DNA of 64,000 bases from Candidatus Mediterraneibacter avicola (GCA_019115385.1 DXDR01000083.1:1-64000), one strand, 5' to 3'. Numbered from the stretch's first letter, positions 55,818 to 64,000 are shown. Program-made: numbers and translations. Notes: generated by a model from the sequence alone, not told the origin.

Positions 55818-56677
55818 AAGCAATCGGATTTGATAATATCCATACAAGGAAAGAGCTGCTCCGTCTGCTGAGCGAGGTAGAGCGTGATTTTACGCATCAG
55901 ACGATCGTCTCCTACAAACCGGGAGAAGATTTCTGCGAATATCAGAAAGAGTACGGGCAGTGTGTCGGCATAACTCTGTGCGGCGAGCTGGACGAGCGGG
56001 AAGAGTTTGGACAGGCATACTATTTTCCCTATTTTGAAGGAAGCGGAATCAGTACATTTGCAGAGATCATTGTGGAGAGGAAAATAGAAAAAGAACAGTA
56101 TGTCGGTATGTGCGAAGATTCCAAGATCGGAATCAGCCTGATCTTTACTCTGCAGAACGGGATTGAGTATATGAGGGAAAAACAGGCCGGGTTTACGGCA
56201 GGGCTTACCACTTCGGTAACCTTTTCCGGGCTGGCTCTTTCCGGTACTATACTTCTGCCGGTCATAAAAAATGAACAGCAGATCAGAAGCGAGCAGGCGG
56301 CTTCTGATAACAGGAAGATGCTTCTGAGCGCCGCGCGCAACGGCGATCAGACTGCGATAGAAACTCTCACCCTGGATGATATAGATACTTATTCAAAGGT
56401 ATCCCGCCGGCTGGCAAATGAGGATGTATTTTCCATTGTAGATACATATTTCATGCCCTATGGCGTGGAGTGTGATCTTTATTCCATTATGGGAGAAATA
56501 CTTGCTGTGCGGACAAGGTACAATCGCGCCACAGGAGTGAAGTTATACCAGATGAAGCTCAATGTAAATGAAATGCAGTTCGACGTATGTGTACCGGCGG
56601 ATTCAGTTATGGGAGAGCCGGAGATCGGACGCAGGTTTAAAGGGACGATCTGGCTGCAGGGATATATCAATTTTTAA
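55802..56677 (+). CDS. DUF3881 family protein
   Basis: 291 residues, soluble, without a signal peptide or helix. The N-terminus (MHQYLKAIGFDNIHTRKEL) and middle (NGIEYMREKQAGFTAG, VKLYQMKLNVNEMQFDVCVP) match the DUF3881 family of Lachnospiraceae and relatives, function unknown. Its start overlaps serS by 16 bases, implying coupled translation. Its 3' end is followed by a terminator. Confidence 0.75.
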   Translation: MHQYLKAIGFDNIHTRKELLRLLSEVERDFTHQTIVSYKPGEDFCEYQKEYGQCVGITLCGELDEREEFGQAYYFPYFEGSGISTFAEIIVERKIEKEQYVGMCEDSKIGISLIFTLQNGIEYMREKQAGFTAGLTTSVTFSGLALSGTILLPVIKNEQQIRSEQAASDNRKMLLSAARNGDQTAIETLTLDDIDTYSKVSRRLANEDVFSIVDTYFMPYGVECDLYSIMGEILAVRTRYNRATGVKLYQMKLNVNEMQFDVCVPADSVMGEPEIGRRFKGTIWLQGYINF

Positions 56678-56740
56678 AAGCATGAGCAGTCTCAGCCGGC
56701 TGGAATACAACAGAATATAGAAACAGGATGTGGTTTAAGT

Positions 56741-56783
56741 CATCGGAAAATTTATTCATATAAATTTCCGGTGGCTTTTTTTC
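56741..56783 (+). terminator. terminator after DUF3881 gene
   Basis: CATCGGAA.ATTTA pairs with TAAATTTCCGgTG around a short loop, followed by GCTTTTTTTC. It ends the parA-to-DUF3881 group. Confidence 0.8.
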
Positions 56784-56819
56784 TTTTGGGTCCTGAATTT
56801 CTGAAATTAGTAAAAATAT

Positions 56820-56979
56820 AACAGTTCAGCCCGCACCATTCGTAAAACCGCACTACGTGCTTATTGCGGCTGTCGCCGCTGTTTTACTCATTGACGGGCG
56901 CTTAGTTCATCTGCACATCAGTCGCCGGATTCTTATGCAAGCATAAATCCGTCTCCTGATGACAGATGGCTGAACTGTT
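56820..56979. repeat. 160-bp structured element with cloverleaf-like pairing
   Basis: Outer 12-base arms (56820-56831 and 56968-56979, aacagttcagcc) are perfect inverted copies. Inside are two further imperfect hairpins: one near 56840-56886 (GTAAAACCGC..GCGG..TTTTAC) and one near 56917-56961 (CATCAG..CGGATT..TATGC..CTGATG). No open frame or ribosome site is seen. It lies between a terminator and the promoter of the catabolic operon. Confidence 0.65.
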
Positions 56980-57020
56980 AAGTAAAAATATACAAAAAAG
57001 TAAATTTCTAAAATTCTATG

Positions 57021-57049
57021 TTGACAGATATAAACAATAGCGGTATAGT
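57021..57049 (+). promoter_or_regulatory. sigma-A promoter of the catabolic operon
   Basis: TTGACA (57021-57026), 17 bases, TATAGT (57044-57049), about 85 bases before the transporter start codon. Confidence 0.75.
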
Positions 57050-57134
57050 TAAAACACATAATAATATACAACATATATAAAATAATGGTGTAACACATCA
57101 TATCTATTAGGAGGAGATACTAAGGAGGGATAAC

Positions 57135-58481
57135 ATGGAATACGGACTGATCTCAGTTGTACCCGCAGTAATTTTAATTTTGTTTGCCCTGAAGACAAGA
57201 AGAACCTTTGAAGCGTTGATCATAGGCACATTTGTTACATATATCATCATCAAAGGTCCTGGCTTTCTCACCGCGTGGATCGATTCTCTCTTTGAGGTTC
57301 TGACAGATCAGGACGTTCAGTGGGTGATCATCGTGTGCGGCCTTTTTGGAAGCCTGATCGCTCTTCTTGAAGCCTCCAACGGTACAATATCCTTTACGGA
57401 AAAAATGGCGTCAATCTGTAAATCCGCAAAGAGTTCCCTCGTTGTTACATGGATCATGGGAATGCTCATTTTTATCGATGACTATCTGAATATCATCACA
57501 CTGGGGACCTGCATGTGCCCGCTCACAGACCGGTATAAAGAGCCGAGGGAGGCCACATCGTATATTATTGATTCCACGGCAGCTCCAGTGTGCGTTCTTC
57601 TTCCGATTTCCACATGGTCCATTTTTTATGCGTCGATGTTTTTTGCAAGGCCGGAAATTGCGGCGCTTGGTTTTTCCAGCGCGACTTCTATGTATGTGTC
57701 AATTATCCCTTATATCTTTTATCCGATCTTTACAGAGATCATTGTTCTTTTGTTCTGCCTGAAGCTGATGCCGAAGGTGGGCAGGATGAAAAAGGCATAT
57801 GAGAGAATGGAAAATGCGCCGGAAATACAGATAAAAAAGAAAAGCGATATACCGGATGGGAAAAAGGGGACAATATGGGATTTCCTCATTCCAATAGTGA
57901 TCCTGGTCATACTCACCCTTGTTTATGGAGAAATCCTGATCGGGCTTATCGTGTCCCTCGCAGTATGTCTGGTAATGTTCCTTCCGCGCAGGCTGATGAC
58001 ATTTGGAGAATTCTGTGATTCTTTTATGAAAGGGTTCTGCAATATGATCCCTACTCTTGCTGTGCTGGTAGCTGCATTTCTGATGCAGCAGGCGGCGCAG
58101 GACATCGGGCTTCCGCAGTATATTATTTCCGTGGCTGAGCCGCTGATGAGTCCGGCGCTCTTCCCGGCGATCACATTTATTGCAGTTTCTCTTCTTACCT
58201 TTGTTACGGGAAGCAACTGGGGAATCCCTGCGGCCTGTGTTCCGATCGTCATTCCGCTGGCCTCGGCGGTGGGAGCGGATATGATCCTGACAATGGCTGC
58301 CATCGTTTCGGCAGGAACATTCGGGTCTCATGCATGTTTCTACTCGGACGCTACAGTTATGACCTCTGCGGCATGCGAGATGGAAAATATGGATCATGCG
58401 CTGAGCCAGATCCCCTATGCGATGTTTGGAGCTGTTCTGTCCCTGGCTGCATTTCTCATATGCGGGATAGCGGGACTTTAA
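57135..58481 (+). CDS. NhaC-family Na+/H+ antiporter-type transporter
   Basis: 448 residues with about ten to twelve hydrophobic helices. The NhaC pattern includes MLIFIDDYLNIITLGTCMCPL (charged pair in a helix), STAAPVCVLLPISTW and GSNWGIPAACVPIVIPLA. NhaC members exchange Na+ or H+ for organic anions or protons. Its place as first gene of a sugar-type catabolic operon suggests it imports the carboxylate or sugar-acid substrate; this is inference. AAGGAGGGATAAC lies before the ATG. Confidence 0.85.
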   Translation: MEYGLISVVPAVILILFALKTRRTFEALIIGTFVTYIIIKGPGFLTAWIDSLFEVLTDQDVQWVIIVCGLFGSLIALLEASNGTISFTEKMASICKSAKSSLVVTWIMGMLIFIDDYLNIITLGTCMCPLTDRYKEPREATSYIIDSTAAPVCVLLPISTWSIFYASMFFARPEIAALGFSSATSMYVSIIPYIFYPIFTEIIVLLFCLKLMPKVGRMKKAYERMENAPEIQIKKKSDIPDGKKGTIWDFLIPIVILVILTLVYGEILIGLIVSLAVCLVMFLPRRLMTFGEFCDSFMKGFCNMIPTLAVLVAAFLMQQAAQDIGLPQYIISVAEPLMSPALFPAITFIAVSLLTFVTGSNWGIPAACVPIVIPLASAVGADMILTMAAIVSAGTFGSHACFYSDATVMTSAACEMENMDHALSQIPYAMFGAVLSLAAFLICGIAGL

Positions 58482-58513
58482 GCAGATAAAAATTATATGA
58501 GGAGGAGGTAACT

Positions 58514-60061
58514 ATGGGTGTATTTTTTATGGGCATTGACATCGGGACAAACGAGTCGAAAGGCGTTCTGATCGACGAAAGATGCAGGATCGTGGCGAAA
58601 GCAGTGACTTCCCACGAGACGGAAAATCCGAAACCAAACTATTACGAGCATGACGCTGAAAAAATATGGTGGGCTGATTTCTGCATACTCTCCAGAAAAC
58701 TGATCGAAGAGTCAAAAACAGATCCAGCTGAAATCATGGCCGTAGGCTGCAGCGCGCTGAGCGCGGACGTAGTACCTGTAGATGAAAACTGCGTGCCGCT
58801 GAGGAAAGCAATCCTGTATGGAATCGATGCAAGGGCGTCCCGGGAGATCGAACAGATCAAAGAATACTACGGGCCGGAGAGAATGAAAGAGATATTCGGA
58901 GATCATGAGCTTTGTTCCTCGGATTGTATGCCGAAGATCCTGTGGATCAAAAATAATGAGCCGGAAATATTTGAGAAAACATACAAGTTCCTGACAGCGT
59001 CCTCATATCTGACGGCAAAACTGACCGGGGAGTATGTTATAGACCGCTATCTGGCTGTATCGTCCTTTGCACCGTGCTACAGGAGTGATCTGTCCATAGA
59101 CCGGGAGCTGACAGAAGAACTGTACTGCCGCGCAGACCAGCTGGCAGACGGAAGAGAGACCAGCGATGTGGTCGGAAAAGTAACGGAAAAGGCGGCCGGG
59201 GAGACGGGATTAAAAGCAGGCACGCTGGTAGTTACGGGAACAGATGATTCCGGGGCCGAGGCCATCAGCACCGGTGTTTTAAAACCGGGGGATCTGATGA
59301 TCCAGCTTGGATCTACCTGCTATATCATGTACTGCAGCGACAGAATGGTCAATGACGAGAGAATCTGGTCCGAGGATTTTCTCATCCCCGGCACATTCTG
59401 CCAGGACGGCGGAACAAATACAGCGGGGGCACTTACAAAATGGATCAGAGATACAGCATTTACTGACCTGAAGGAAAAGCAGGACGCAGGCGGGGAAAAC
59501 GCATTTTCCGCTATGGCCGCTCTTGCCGACGATGTTCCTCCCGGATCAGAGGGGCTTGTTGTACTTCCTTATTTTGCAGGAGAGCGGACGCCTGTCAATG
59601 ACCCGGATGCGAGAGGCGTGTATTTCGGACTTCTCCAGAGCCATACAAGAAAACATCTGTACCGGGCGGCTCTGGAAGGCGTGGCTTACTCCATTGCACA
59701 TCATATAGAAATCCTTGAGGAGCACGGGCTTAAGATCAACAACTTCATGTGCGTGGGAGGCGGAGCACAGAACCATCCATGGCTCCAGATCATTGCCGAT
59801 GTGTGCGGATATACGGTTAAGACAGCGGAAATCACCATTGGTTCCTCCTATGGGGACGCCATGATCGCTGCCATCGGAGCGGGACGGTTTGAAGGATATG
59901 CAGATCTGGCGGATTATATCAAGAGCGGCATGGAATTTCAGCCTTCGCAGGAAAATCACAGGCTGTACCAGAAGTATTTTTCAATATACAAGAGGCTTTA
60001 TAAGGCTGCGGCGCCTTTGATGCATGAGATTGCCCACATAGACGGGCAGGAAGAGGAGTAA
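58514..60061 (+). CDS. FGGY family carbohydrate kinase
   Basis: 515 residues. The N-terminal ATPase loop MGIDIGTNESKGVLID, the substrate half with GYGCSALSADVVPVDE-like region (about 77-95), and VTGTDDSGAEAISTG with GDLMIQLGSTCYIMY (about 240-270) and NNFMCVGGGAQNHPWLQIIADVCG (about 410-435) mark the family. It phosphorylates a ketose, pentulose or related sugar; specificity cannot be told, and it is closest in style to xylulokinase-like enzymes. GAGGAGG lies before the ATG. The next gene starts 5 bases after its stop. Confidence 0.88.
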   Translation: MGVFFMGIDIGTNESKGVLIDERCRIVAKAVTSHETENPKPNYYEHDAEKIWWADFCILSRKLIEESKTDPAEIMAVGCSALSADVVPVDENCVPLRKAILYGIDARASREIEQIKEYYGPERMKEIFGDHELCSSDCMPKILWIKNNEPEIFEKTYKFLTASSYLTAKLTGEYVIDRYLAVSSFAPCYRSDLSIDRELTEELYCRADQLADGRETSDVVGKVTEKAAGETGLKAGTLVVTGTDDSGAEAISTGVLKPGDLMIQLGSTCYIMYCSDRMVNDERIWSEDFLIPGTFCQDGGTNTAGALTKWIRDTAFTDLKEKQDAGGENAFSAMAALADDVPPGSEGLVVLPYFAGERTPVNDPDARGVYFGLLQSHTRKHLYRAALEGVAYSIAHHIEILEEHGLKINNFMCVGGGAQNHPWLQIIADVCGYTVKTAEITIGSSYGDAMIAAIGAGRFEGYADLADYIKSGMEFQPSQENHRLYQKYFSIYKRLYKAAAPLMHEIAHIDGQEEE

Positions 60062-60066
60062 AAGCT

Positions 60067-60837
60067 ATGGGCAGGGGGATCGTTTTTTTTGACATAGACG
60101 GAACGCTCTGCAGATATGCCGGTAAGGTGGATCCAGGGTTGAAAGAATGTTTCCGCAGATTTCACGAGAAGGGAAACGCCGCGTTTCTTTGTACAGGCAG
60201 GTCGCCGGTGGACATACAGCCGGATATACTGGAGCTGGGGTTTGACGGAATGATCGCGCTGATGGGAGCGTATATCGAAGTCGGCGGAAAAGTGATCCAG
60301 AATAAATGCATCCCTCAGAGTCTGTTAAAGGAGACAGTGGATGTGCTGCTTGCCAATCAGATCCAGGCATTTCTGCTCGGAAGAGAAATCTATGCCCGGA
60401 CCGAATATGCAAGGGATTATGACTGGAATCTGCCGGTTTTTCACGGTATGGAGGATCTGTATGTAAACGGGCATGAGCCTGAGATCGCGTCCATAGATCT
60501 GGATTTTGGGCGGATTGAAGATATTGAGATCTGTCTCCCTGTCATGGAAAAACATTCGGAGTTTATCCAGTATTCCGACATTACGGGACAGACCCGTCTC
60601 CACGGTGTAAACAAATCGCGGGGAATTATGACGGTGCTCGGATTCCCGGAGTACCGGGGAATGACAAGCTACGCGATAGGAGACAGCCAGAATGATATCG
60701 AGATGCTCCGTTTCGTTGACGTGGGGATCGCGATGGGGGACGCGCCCCAGGAGGTGTCAGACTGCGCAAAATGGCAGACTTCTGTGGTGGAGGCAGACGG
60801 CGTAGGCCGCGCTCTGAGGCATTTCGGACTGGCGTAA
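60067..60837 (+). CDS. Cof-type HAD hydrolase
   Basis: 256 residues. Motif I is FFDIDGTLCRY (nucleophile Asp), motif II FLCTGRSP, motif III near VNKSRGIM (Lys) and motif IV YAIGDSQNDIEMLRF. The long cap between motifs II and III is the type IIB (Cof) cap. It likely dephosphorylates a sugar phosphate of the pathway or relieves an inhibitory one. GAGGAG overlaps the end of the kinase gene and serves as ribosome site. Confidence 0.9.
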   Translation: MGRGIVFFDIDGTLCRYAGKVDPGLKECFRRFHEKGNAAFLCTGRSPVDIQPDILELGFDGMIALMGAYIEVGGKVIQNKCIPQSLLKETVDVLLANQIQAFLLGREIYARTEYARDYDWNLPVFHGMEDLYVNGHEPEIASIDLDFGRIEDIEICLPVMEKHSEFIQYSDITGQTRLHGVNKSRGIMTVLGFPEYRGMTSYAIGDSQNDIEMLRFVDVGIAMGDAPQEVSDCAKWQTSVVEADGVGRALRHFGLA

Positions 60838-60903
60838 TCTAAAAATCAGAGAACACAATAATTTATAAAAATGGATTTAGTTAAAAAAGAAAAGGAGAAA
60901 AAA

Positions 60904-61728
60904 ATGAGTTGGACAAAAGAGATGTTTGGAGTTGAGAAACCGGTGATCGCACTGCTTCACCTTAATGCATTCCCGGGGGATCCCCGGTTTATCGACGGGG
61001 AAGATTCGATGGAAAAAACAGTGGAGGACGCCAGAAAAGACCTGCATGCTCTCCAGGACGGAGGCGTGGACGGCGTGCTGATCTCCAATGAGTTCAGCTT
61101 TCCCTACCAGGCACAGGCGGAGCCGGTGGTGGCGTGCGCTATGGCCAGAGTGATCGGAGAACTGAGAAGTGAGATTCGTGTGCCATACGGCATTGACCTG
61201 GAGGCGGATCCCATGCTGGCAATGGATCTGGCTGCTGCGGTGGATGCGAAATTTGTGAGAGGGACCTTTACGGGAACATATGTGGGAGTCGGGGGCGTGA
61301 CCTGCCCGGACACAGGGGCCATCCTGCGCAGAAAGAAAGCCCTCGGACTGAAGGATCTGAAGCTTTTGTACTTCCTGAACAATGAGTCGGATTCTTATAT
61401 GACGCCGATTCACTATCCCGATCTGGCAAAGGAGATCATTTTCAACTGTGAACCGGACGGCCTGTGCGTTACCGGAGCGCATGCGGGAATCGAAGCAAAG
61501 AGCACCATCATCGAAGAGACCAGGGAAAAGGTAAAAGATCTGGGAGTACCTGTATTTGCGGCAACCGGCTGCAATATCGGGAATATTAAGGAAAAACTGG
61601 CTATTTCCGACGGCGCTCTGGTGGGAACCTGCCTGAAAAAAGACGGGAAATTCAAAAATCATATTGACGGCGACCGTGTGAAAAGGTTTATGGAGCAGGT
61701 TGAAGAATACAGGACGCTGAAAAAATAG
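60904..61728 (+). CDS. BtpA/SgcQ family protein
   Basis: 274 residues from the ATG with AAGGAG 8 bases upstream; the open frame starts 11 codons earlier. The family pattern runs from VIALLHLNAFPGDPRF (about 13-28) through GGVDGVLISNEFSFPY, GIDLEADPMLAMDLAAA, CPDTGAILRRKKALG, CVTGAHAGIEAKS and AATGCNIGNIKEKLA, a TIM-barrel fold. BtpA proteins have no settled biochemical activity. They occur in sugar operons such as sgc. The start is 66 bases after the HAD gene. Confidence 0.85.
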   Translation: MSWTKEMFGVEKPVIALLHLNAFPGDPRFIDGEDSMEKTVEDARKDLHALQDGGVDGVLISNEFSFPYQAQAEPVVACAMARVIGELRSEIRVPYGIDLEADPMLAMDLAAAVDAKFVRGTFTGTYVGVGGVTCPDTGAILRRKKALGLKDLKLLYFLNNESDSYMTPIHYPDLAKEIIFNCEPDGLCVTGAHAGIEAKSTIIEETREKVKDLGVPVFAATGCNIGNIKEKLAISDGALVGTCLKKDGKFKNHIDGDRVKRFMEQVEEYRTLKK

Positions 61729-61790
61729 ACAAATTAAATCGAAAGCATTTAGCGGTTTTTTACAAAAAATCTGAATTAATTGAAAAATTG

Positions 61791-61820
61791 TTGACACAAT
61801 TTACAACTTAGTGGTATATG
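61791..61820 (+). promoter_or_regulatory. possible internal promoter before the NagB-like gene
   Basis: TTGACA (61791-61796), 18 bases, TATATG (61815-61820), in the 169-base AT-rich gap between the BtpA-like and NagB-like genes. It may give a second transcript for the downstream genes. Confidence 0.5.
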
Positions 61821-61897
61821 TAAAATATAAAGTCATATATGAACTATATAAAATATATAAAGTAAATATTTTACGGAAAAGAAAAGGGGTGCACAAA

Positions 61898-62773
61898 GTG
61901 AACAGAGAAGAAATGTGTAAATGGTGCAGTATTCCCGCAGAAGAACTGGAAAATCATCCGGATTCCAAGATCAAGGTAAAAATCTTTGAAGACAAGAATG
62001 ATGTTTCAGTAGTGACGGGAAACATGATGGCAGACGAGGTCATTGCAAACAACCTTGCAGGAAAACCGACAAAATGGATCCTGCCGGCAGGCCCTATGGG
62101 TCAGTACAAATATTTTGCAGACCGGGTGAACAAAGAGAGGATCAGCCTGAAAAACGTATATGTATTTCATATGGATGATTTCCTCGACTGGGAGGGGCGT
62201 CCTTATCCGGAGGTGGATAACTACTTCAGCCTGAAGGCGAACATGATCGCCGGATTCTATGGACTGATCGACGAGGAACTTAACGTTCCTGAGGAAAACA
62301 GGTTCTTCCCGAGTATTTACGATATTGATGCCATCGACAACAAGATCGAGGAAATGGGAGGAGTAGATACAGTGTTTGGAGGCCTGGGCTACAAAGGGCT
62401 GGTCGCTTTCTGTGAGGCGCCGAATTCTCCTTATTATGACATTACTGTAGATGAGTATGCAGCCTCAAAGACGCGGGTCGTACATCTGAATGAAGATACG
62501 CTGATCTCGCTGAGTGAGCGCGATATCGGAGGCTTTGTACAGATCGTGCCGCCGATGGCGATCACGATCGGATTTAAGTCCATGCTCAATGCAAAGAAGG
62601 CAGTGTTCATGGTAACGACAGGTTCCTGGAAACAGACTTCCATCCGTGTGCTGATGTTCTCGGAGCCGACGGTGGAATACCCGGCCACCATTTTTCCGAA
62701 ATATGTTCCTGAGGTGATCGTGCTGACAGATACAAAGACAGCACAGCCTCCGCTGACTGACGATATTTTTTGA
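61898..62773 (+). CDS. NagB-like sugar-phosphate isomerase/deaminase with altered active site
   Basis: 291 residues from a GTG with AAGGGG 8 bases upstream. The fold is recognisable: ILPAGPMGQY (phosphate loop), VFHMDDF (92-95 matching the general-base Asp region of E. coli NagB) and GGLGYKGLVAFCE (161-173). In that last motif, Lys166 and Leu168 stand where NagB has Asp141 and His143; Glu173 keeps Glu148. The ring-opening His is therefore absent, so ordinary glucosamine-6-phosphate deaminase activity is doubtful. It may isomerise or bind another sugar phosphate. Confidence 0.8.
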   Translation: MNREEMCKWCSIPAEELENHPDSKIKVKIFEDKNDVSVVTGNMMADEVIANNLAGKPTKWILPAGPMGQYKYFADRVNKERISLKNVYVFHMDDFLDWEGRPYPEVDNYFSLKANMIAGFYGLIDEELNVPEENRFFPSIYDIDAIDNKIEEMGGVDTVFGGLGYKGLVAFCEAPNSPYYDITVDEYAASKTRVVHLNEDTLISLSERDIGGFVQIVPPMAITIGFKSMLNAKKAVFMVTTGSWKQTSIRVLMFSEPTVEYPATIFPKYVPEVIVLTDTKTAQPPLTDDIF

Positions 62774-62787
62774 TTTGGAGGGATAAC

Positions 62788-63744
62788 ATGAGTAAGATAC
62801 CGGATATTGTTGTAGTAAACGGACACGGACTTGGAGAATACTGTGATGTAAAACGGATCCCGGAGCCTGGAGAGAGCTGCACCGCATATAACCGGCGGGC
62901 GGCAATGGACGCGGGAAAAGGGACCAACGTGGCCTGCGCCATCGGAAGACTGGGAGGAAATGTTTCCTTTGTAGCAAAATGCGGCGTAGACCAGTGCGGC
63001 CAGCTGGGTTACAAATGGCTGGGAGAGTCCAATGTAAGTACAGACTATTACTGGCTGGATCCATCCATTGAATCCTGCCTGGGGCTGTGTATCATCGCAG
63101 AGAACGGAGAAAATCTGCTGCTTGATTTTGACGATGATATCAACGCGATCCAGCCTGACGAGGTGGACCGGGTGGTGAGAAAATTAAAAGGAGCGAGATA
63201 TCTGACCGCCGGCTTTGCCCAGTCAGTGGAGTCCGGGCTGACAGCCTGCAAGACCGGGAAAGAGATGGGAATGTACACTCTCCTGAACCCGAGCCCGCTC
63301 AGGGACGGACTGAAACTTCCCGAGATGCCGTATGTGGATGTGCTCTGTGTAAACGAGGGAGAGTCCTACGAGATGCTGGAACTTGACCCGGAGGAAAAAC
63401 TGGACTGGAAAGAACTGGGACAGAGGCTGCTTGACAGATATCGCTGCGGCGCGGTCGTAATGACGCTCGGCTCCGCCGGTTCTGCCGGGATCACTGCAGA
63501 CGACGCATGGATCTGCCCGCCTGCAAAAGTGGATATGGTGGATGAGACCGGAGCAGGAGATGGATTCCTGGGCGCTGTCACCTGGTGCCTGAGCCAGGGA
63601 AGAACTCTGAAGCAGGCAATGGAATGGGCCAATGTATATGCGGCTTATACAGTCACAAAGTCCGGTTCTCTTGAATTCTATCCCTGGAAAGAGCAGATAC
63701 CGGAGATTTTCAAAAATCTGGGAAGAGAAGACCTGCTGTTTTAA
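62788..63744 (+). CDS. PfkB family carbohydrate kinase
   Basis: 318 residues from the ATG with GGAGGG 7 bases upstream. The N-terminal substrate region has GLGEYCDVKRIPEPGESC and AGKGTNVACAIGRLGGNVSF; the catalytic signature VDETGAGDGFLGAVTW (about 250) carries the anion hole and base Asp. It phosphorylates a sugar or sugar phosphate, possibly giving a bisphosphate or 2-keto-3-deoxy-type phosphate for the downstream aldolase. Substrate is unknown. It starts 14 bases after the NagB-like gene. Confidence 0.9.
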   Translation: MSKIPDIVVVNGHGLGEYCDVKRIPEPGESCTAYNRRAAMDAGKGTNVACAIGRLGGNVSFVAKCGVDQCGQLGYKWLGESNVSTDYYWLDPSIESCLGLCIIAENGENLLLDFDDDINAIQPDEVDRVVRKLKGARYLTAGFAQSVESGLTACKTGKEMGMYTLLNPSPLRDGLKLPEMPYVDVLCVNEGESYEMLELDPEEKLDWKELGQRLLDRYRCGAVVMTLGSAGSAGITADDAWICPPAKVDMVDETGAGDGFLGAVTWCLSQGRTLKQAMEWANVYAAYTVTKSGSLEFYPWKEQIPEIFKNLGREDLLF

Positions 63745-63780
63745 ACCGGCCGGGGAAGGAAAAGGCAGGTTGAGAACAGA

Positions 63781-63803
63781 AAGCGGATGAAGGGCATCCG
63801 CTT
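63781..63803. repeat. hairpin before the aldolase gene
   Basis: AAGCGGATG / CATCCGCTT, nine bases, with a short loop and no T tract. It lies 36 bases before the next start codon and may adjust expression. Confidence 0.5.
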
Positions 63804-63838
63804 GGAAAATTACAGGATTACAGAAAGGAAGAATCAGA

Positions 63839-64000
63839 ATGGCAAAATTTTTTAACGGAATTATTTCCGAACCAATGATTTCATACAACGATGATCAGTC
63901 CATTGATTTTGATACCACGGCGCAGATCTTTTCTAATCTGGCACACAGAGGCGCCTCCGGGTTGTTTATAAACGGATTCGGGGACGAGACGTATTCTCTG
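63839..64000 (+). CDS. probable DHDPS/NAL-family aldolase, partial (5' end)
   Basis: First 54 codons, cut by the window edge. It starts ATG with AAGGAAG 7 bases upstream. The sequence begins MAKFFNGIISEPMISYNDD and continues IDFDTTAQIFSNLAHRGASG then LFINGFGDE, which recalls the start of dihydrodipicolinate synthase / N-acetylneuraminate lyase barrels (G-I-x-x-P, then D-x-x-G-x-x-G-L-F-x-x-G). Only the N-terminal barrel strands are seen; the catalytic Lys is off the window. It would supply the C-C cleavage step of the operon. Confidence 0.6.
   Translation, partial: MAKFFNGIISEPMISYNDDQSIDFDTTAQIFSNLAHRGASGLFINGFGDETYSL

Noticed and set aside
57699..58397. Long minus-strand open frame inside the NhaC-type gene
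   Set aside because: Antisense shadow; the plus frame has clear membrane helices, a ribosome site and an operon context.

Overview
The window comes from the replication-origin region of a Gram-positive, endospore-lineage Clostridia chromosome, most likely a Lachnospiraceae member (Blautia/Ruminococcus/Dorea-like). The basis is the gene order dnaA-dnaN-S4 protein-recF-gyrB-gyrA on the minus strand against rpmH-rnpA-yidD-yidC-jag-mnmE-mnmG-rsmG-parA-parB on the plus strand. Further support comes from families typical of that group (BofA-like, DUF5711, DUF4446, DUF3881, DUF6147, DUF5702, an NPQTG-type wall anchor) and from strong AGGAGG-type ribosome binding sites. Coding strand flips at about 43.1 kb, where a cluster of TTATCCACA boxes lies. 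Left of it almost all genes are on the minus strand and right of it on the plus strand, as expected for leading-strand coding on two replichores.

Layout, left to right: tRNA-Asn and tRNA-Ala (minus); a large wall-anchored beta-helix surface protein; a CvpA / DUF5711 / LysM-fusion cluster; a RAYT (REP-associated tyrosine transposase) gene with a family of short GGGG..CCCC palindromes nearby; an HD-domain protein; split transketolase plus transaldolase with a LacI-type regulator; recR-ybaB-dnaX; pfk and pgi; a membrane protein of unknown function; a TSCPD protein; a 150-bp inverted repeat; DUF6147 and DUF4367 proteins, murG, an ECF sigma factor, a HIT protein, a soluble histidine kinase and a rhomboid protease. 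A ten-gene Tad/Flp-type pilus locus (24.9-33.5 kb) follows, then a BofA-like gene, gyrA, gyrB, recF, the S4 protein, dnaN, dnaA and oriC. The right arm carries the conserved rpmH-to-parB run with two perfect parS sites, DUF4446, serS and DUF3881. It ends in a catabolic operon with NhaC-type transporter, FGGY kinase, HAD phosphatase, BtpA/SgcQ protein, NagB-like isomerase, PfkB kinase and the first 54 codons of a probable DHDPS/NAL-family aldolase, cut by the window edge.

How the parts work together: the central block is housekeeping (replication, tRNA modification, membrane insertion, segregation, glycolysis and pentose phosphates). The accessory interest lies in four places. First, REP-like palindromes overlap or abut the stop codons of four genes next to a RAYT gene. 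Second, the Tad locus has unusual parts: a TadC-like protein with an Ig-like ectodomain, a TadE-like protein with Cys/His repeats, and a CpaE-like protein with a degenerate Walker A. Third, the terminal operon looks like a pathway for an unknown sugar or sugar acid, and its NagB-like enzyme lacks the canonical catalytic His and Asp. Fourth, several structured intergenic elements have no gene to explain them (19.56-19.71, 36.60-36.80 and 56.82-56.98 kb). No complete insertion sequence, prophage, CRISPR array or rRNA gene was seen.
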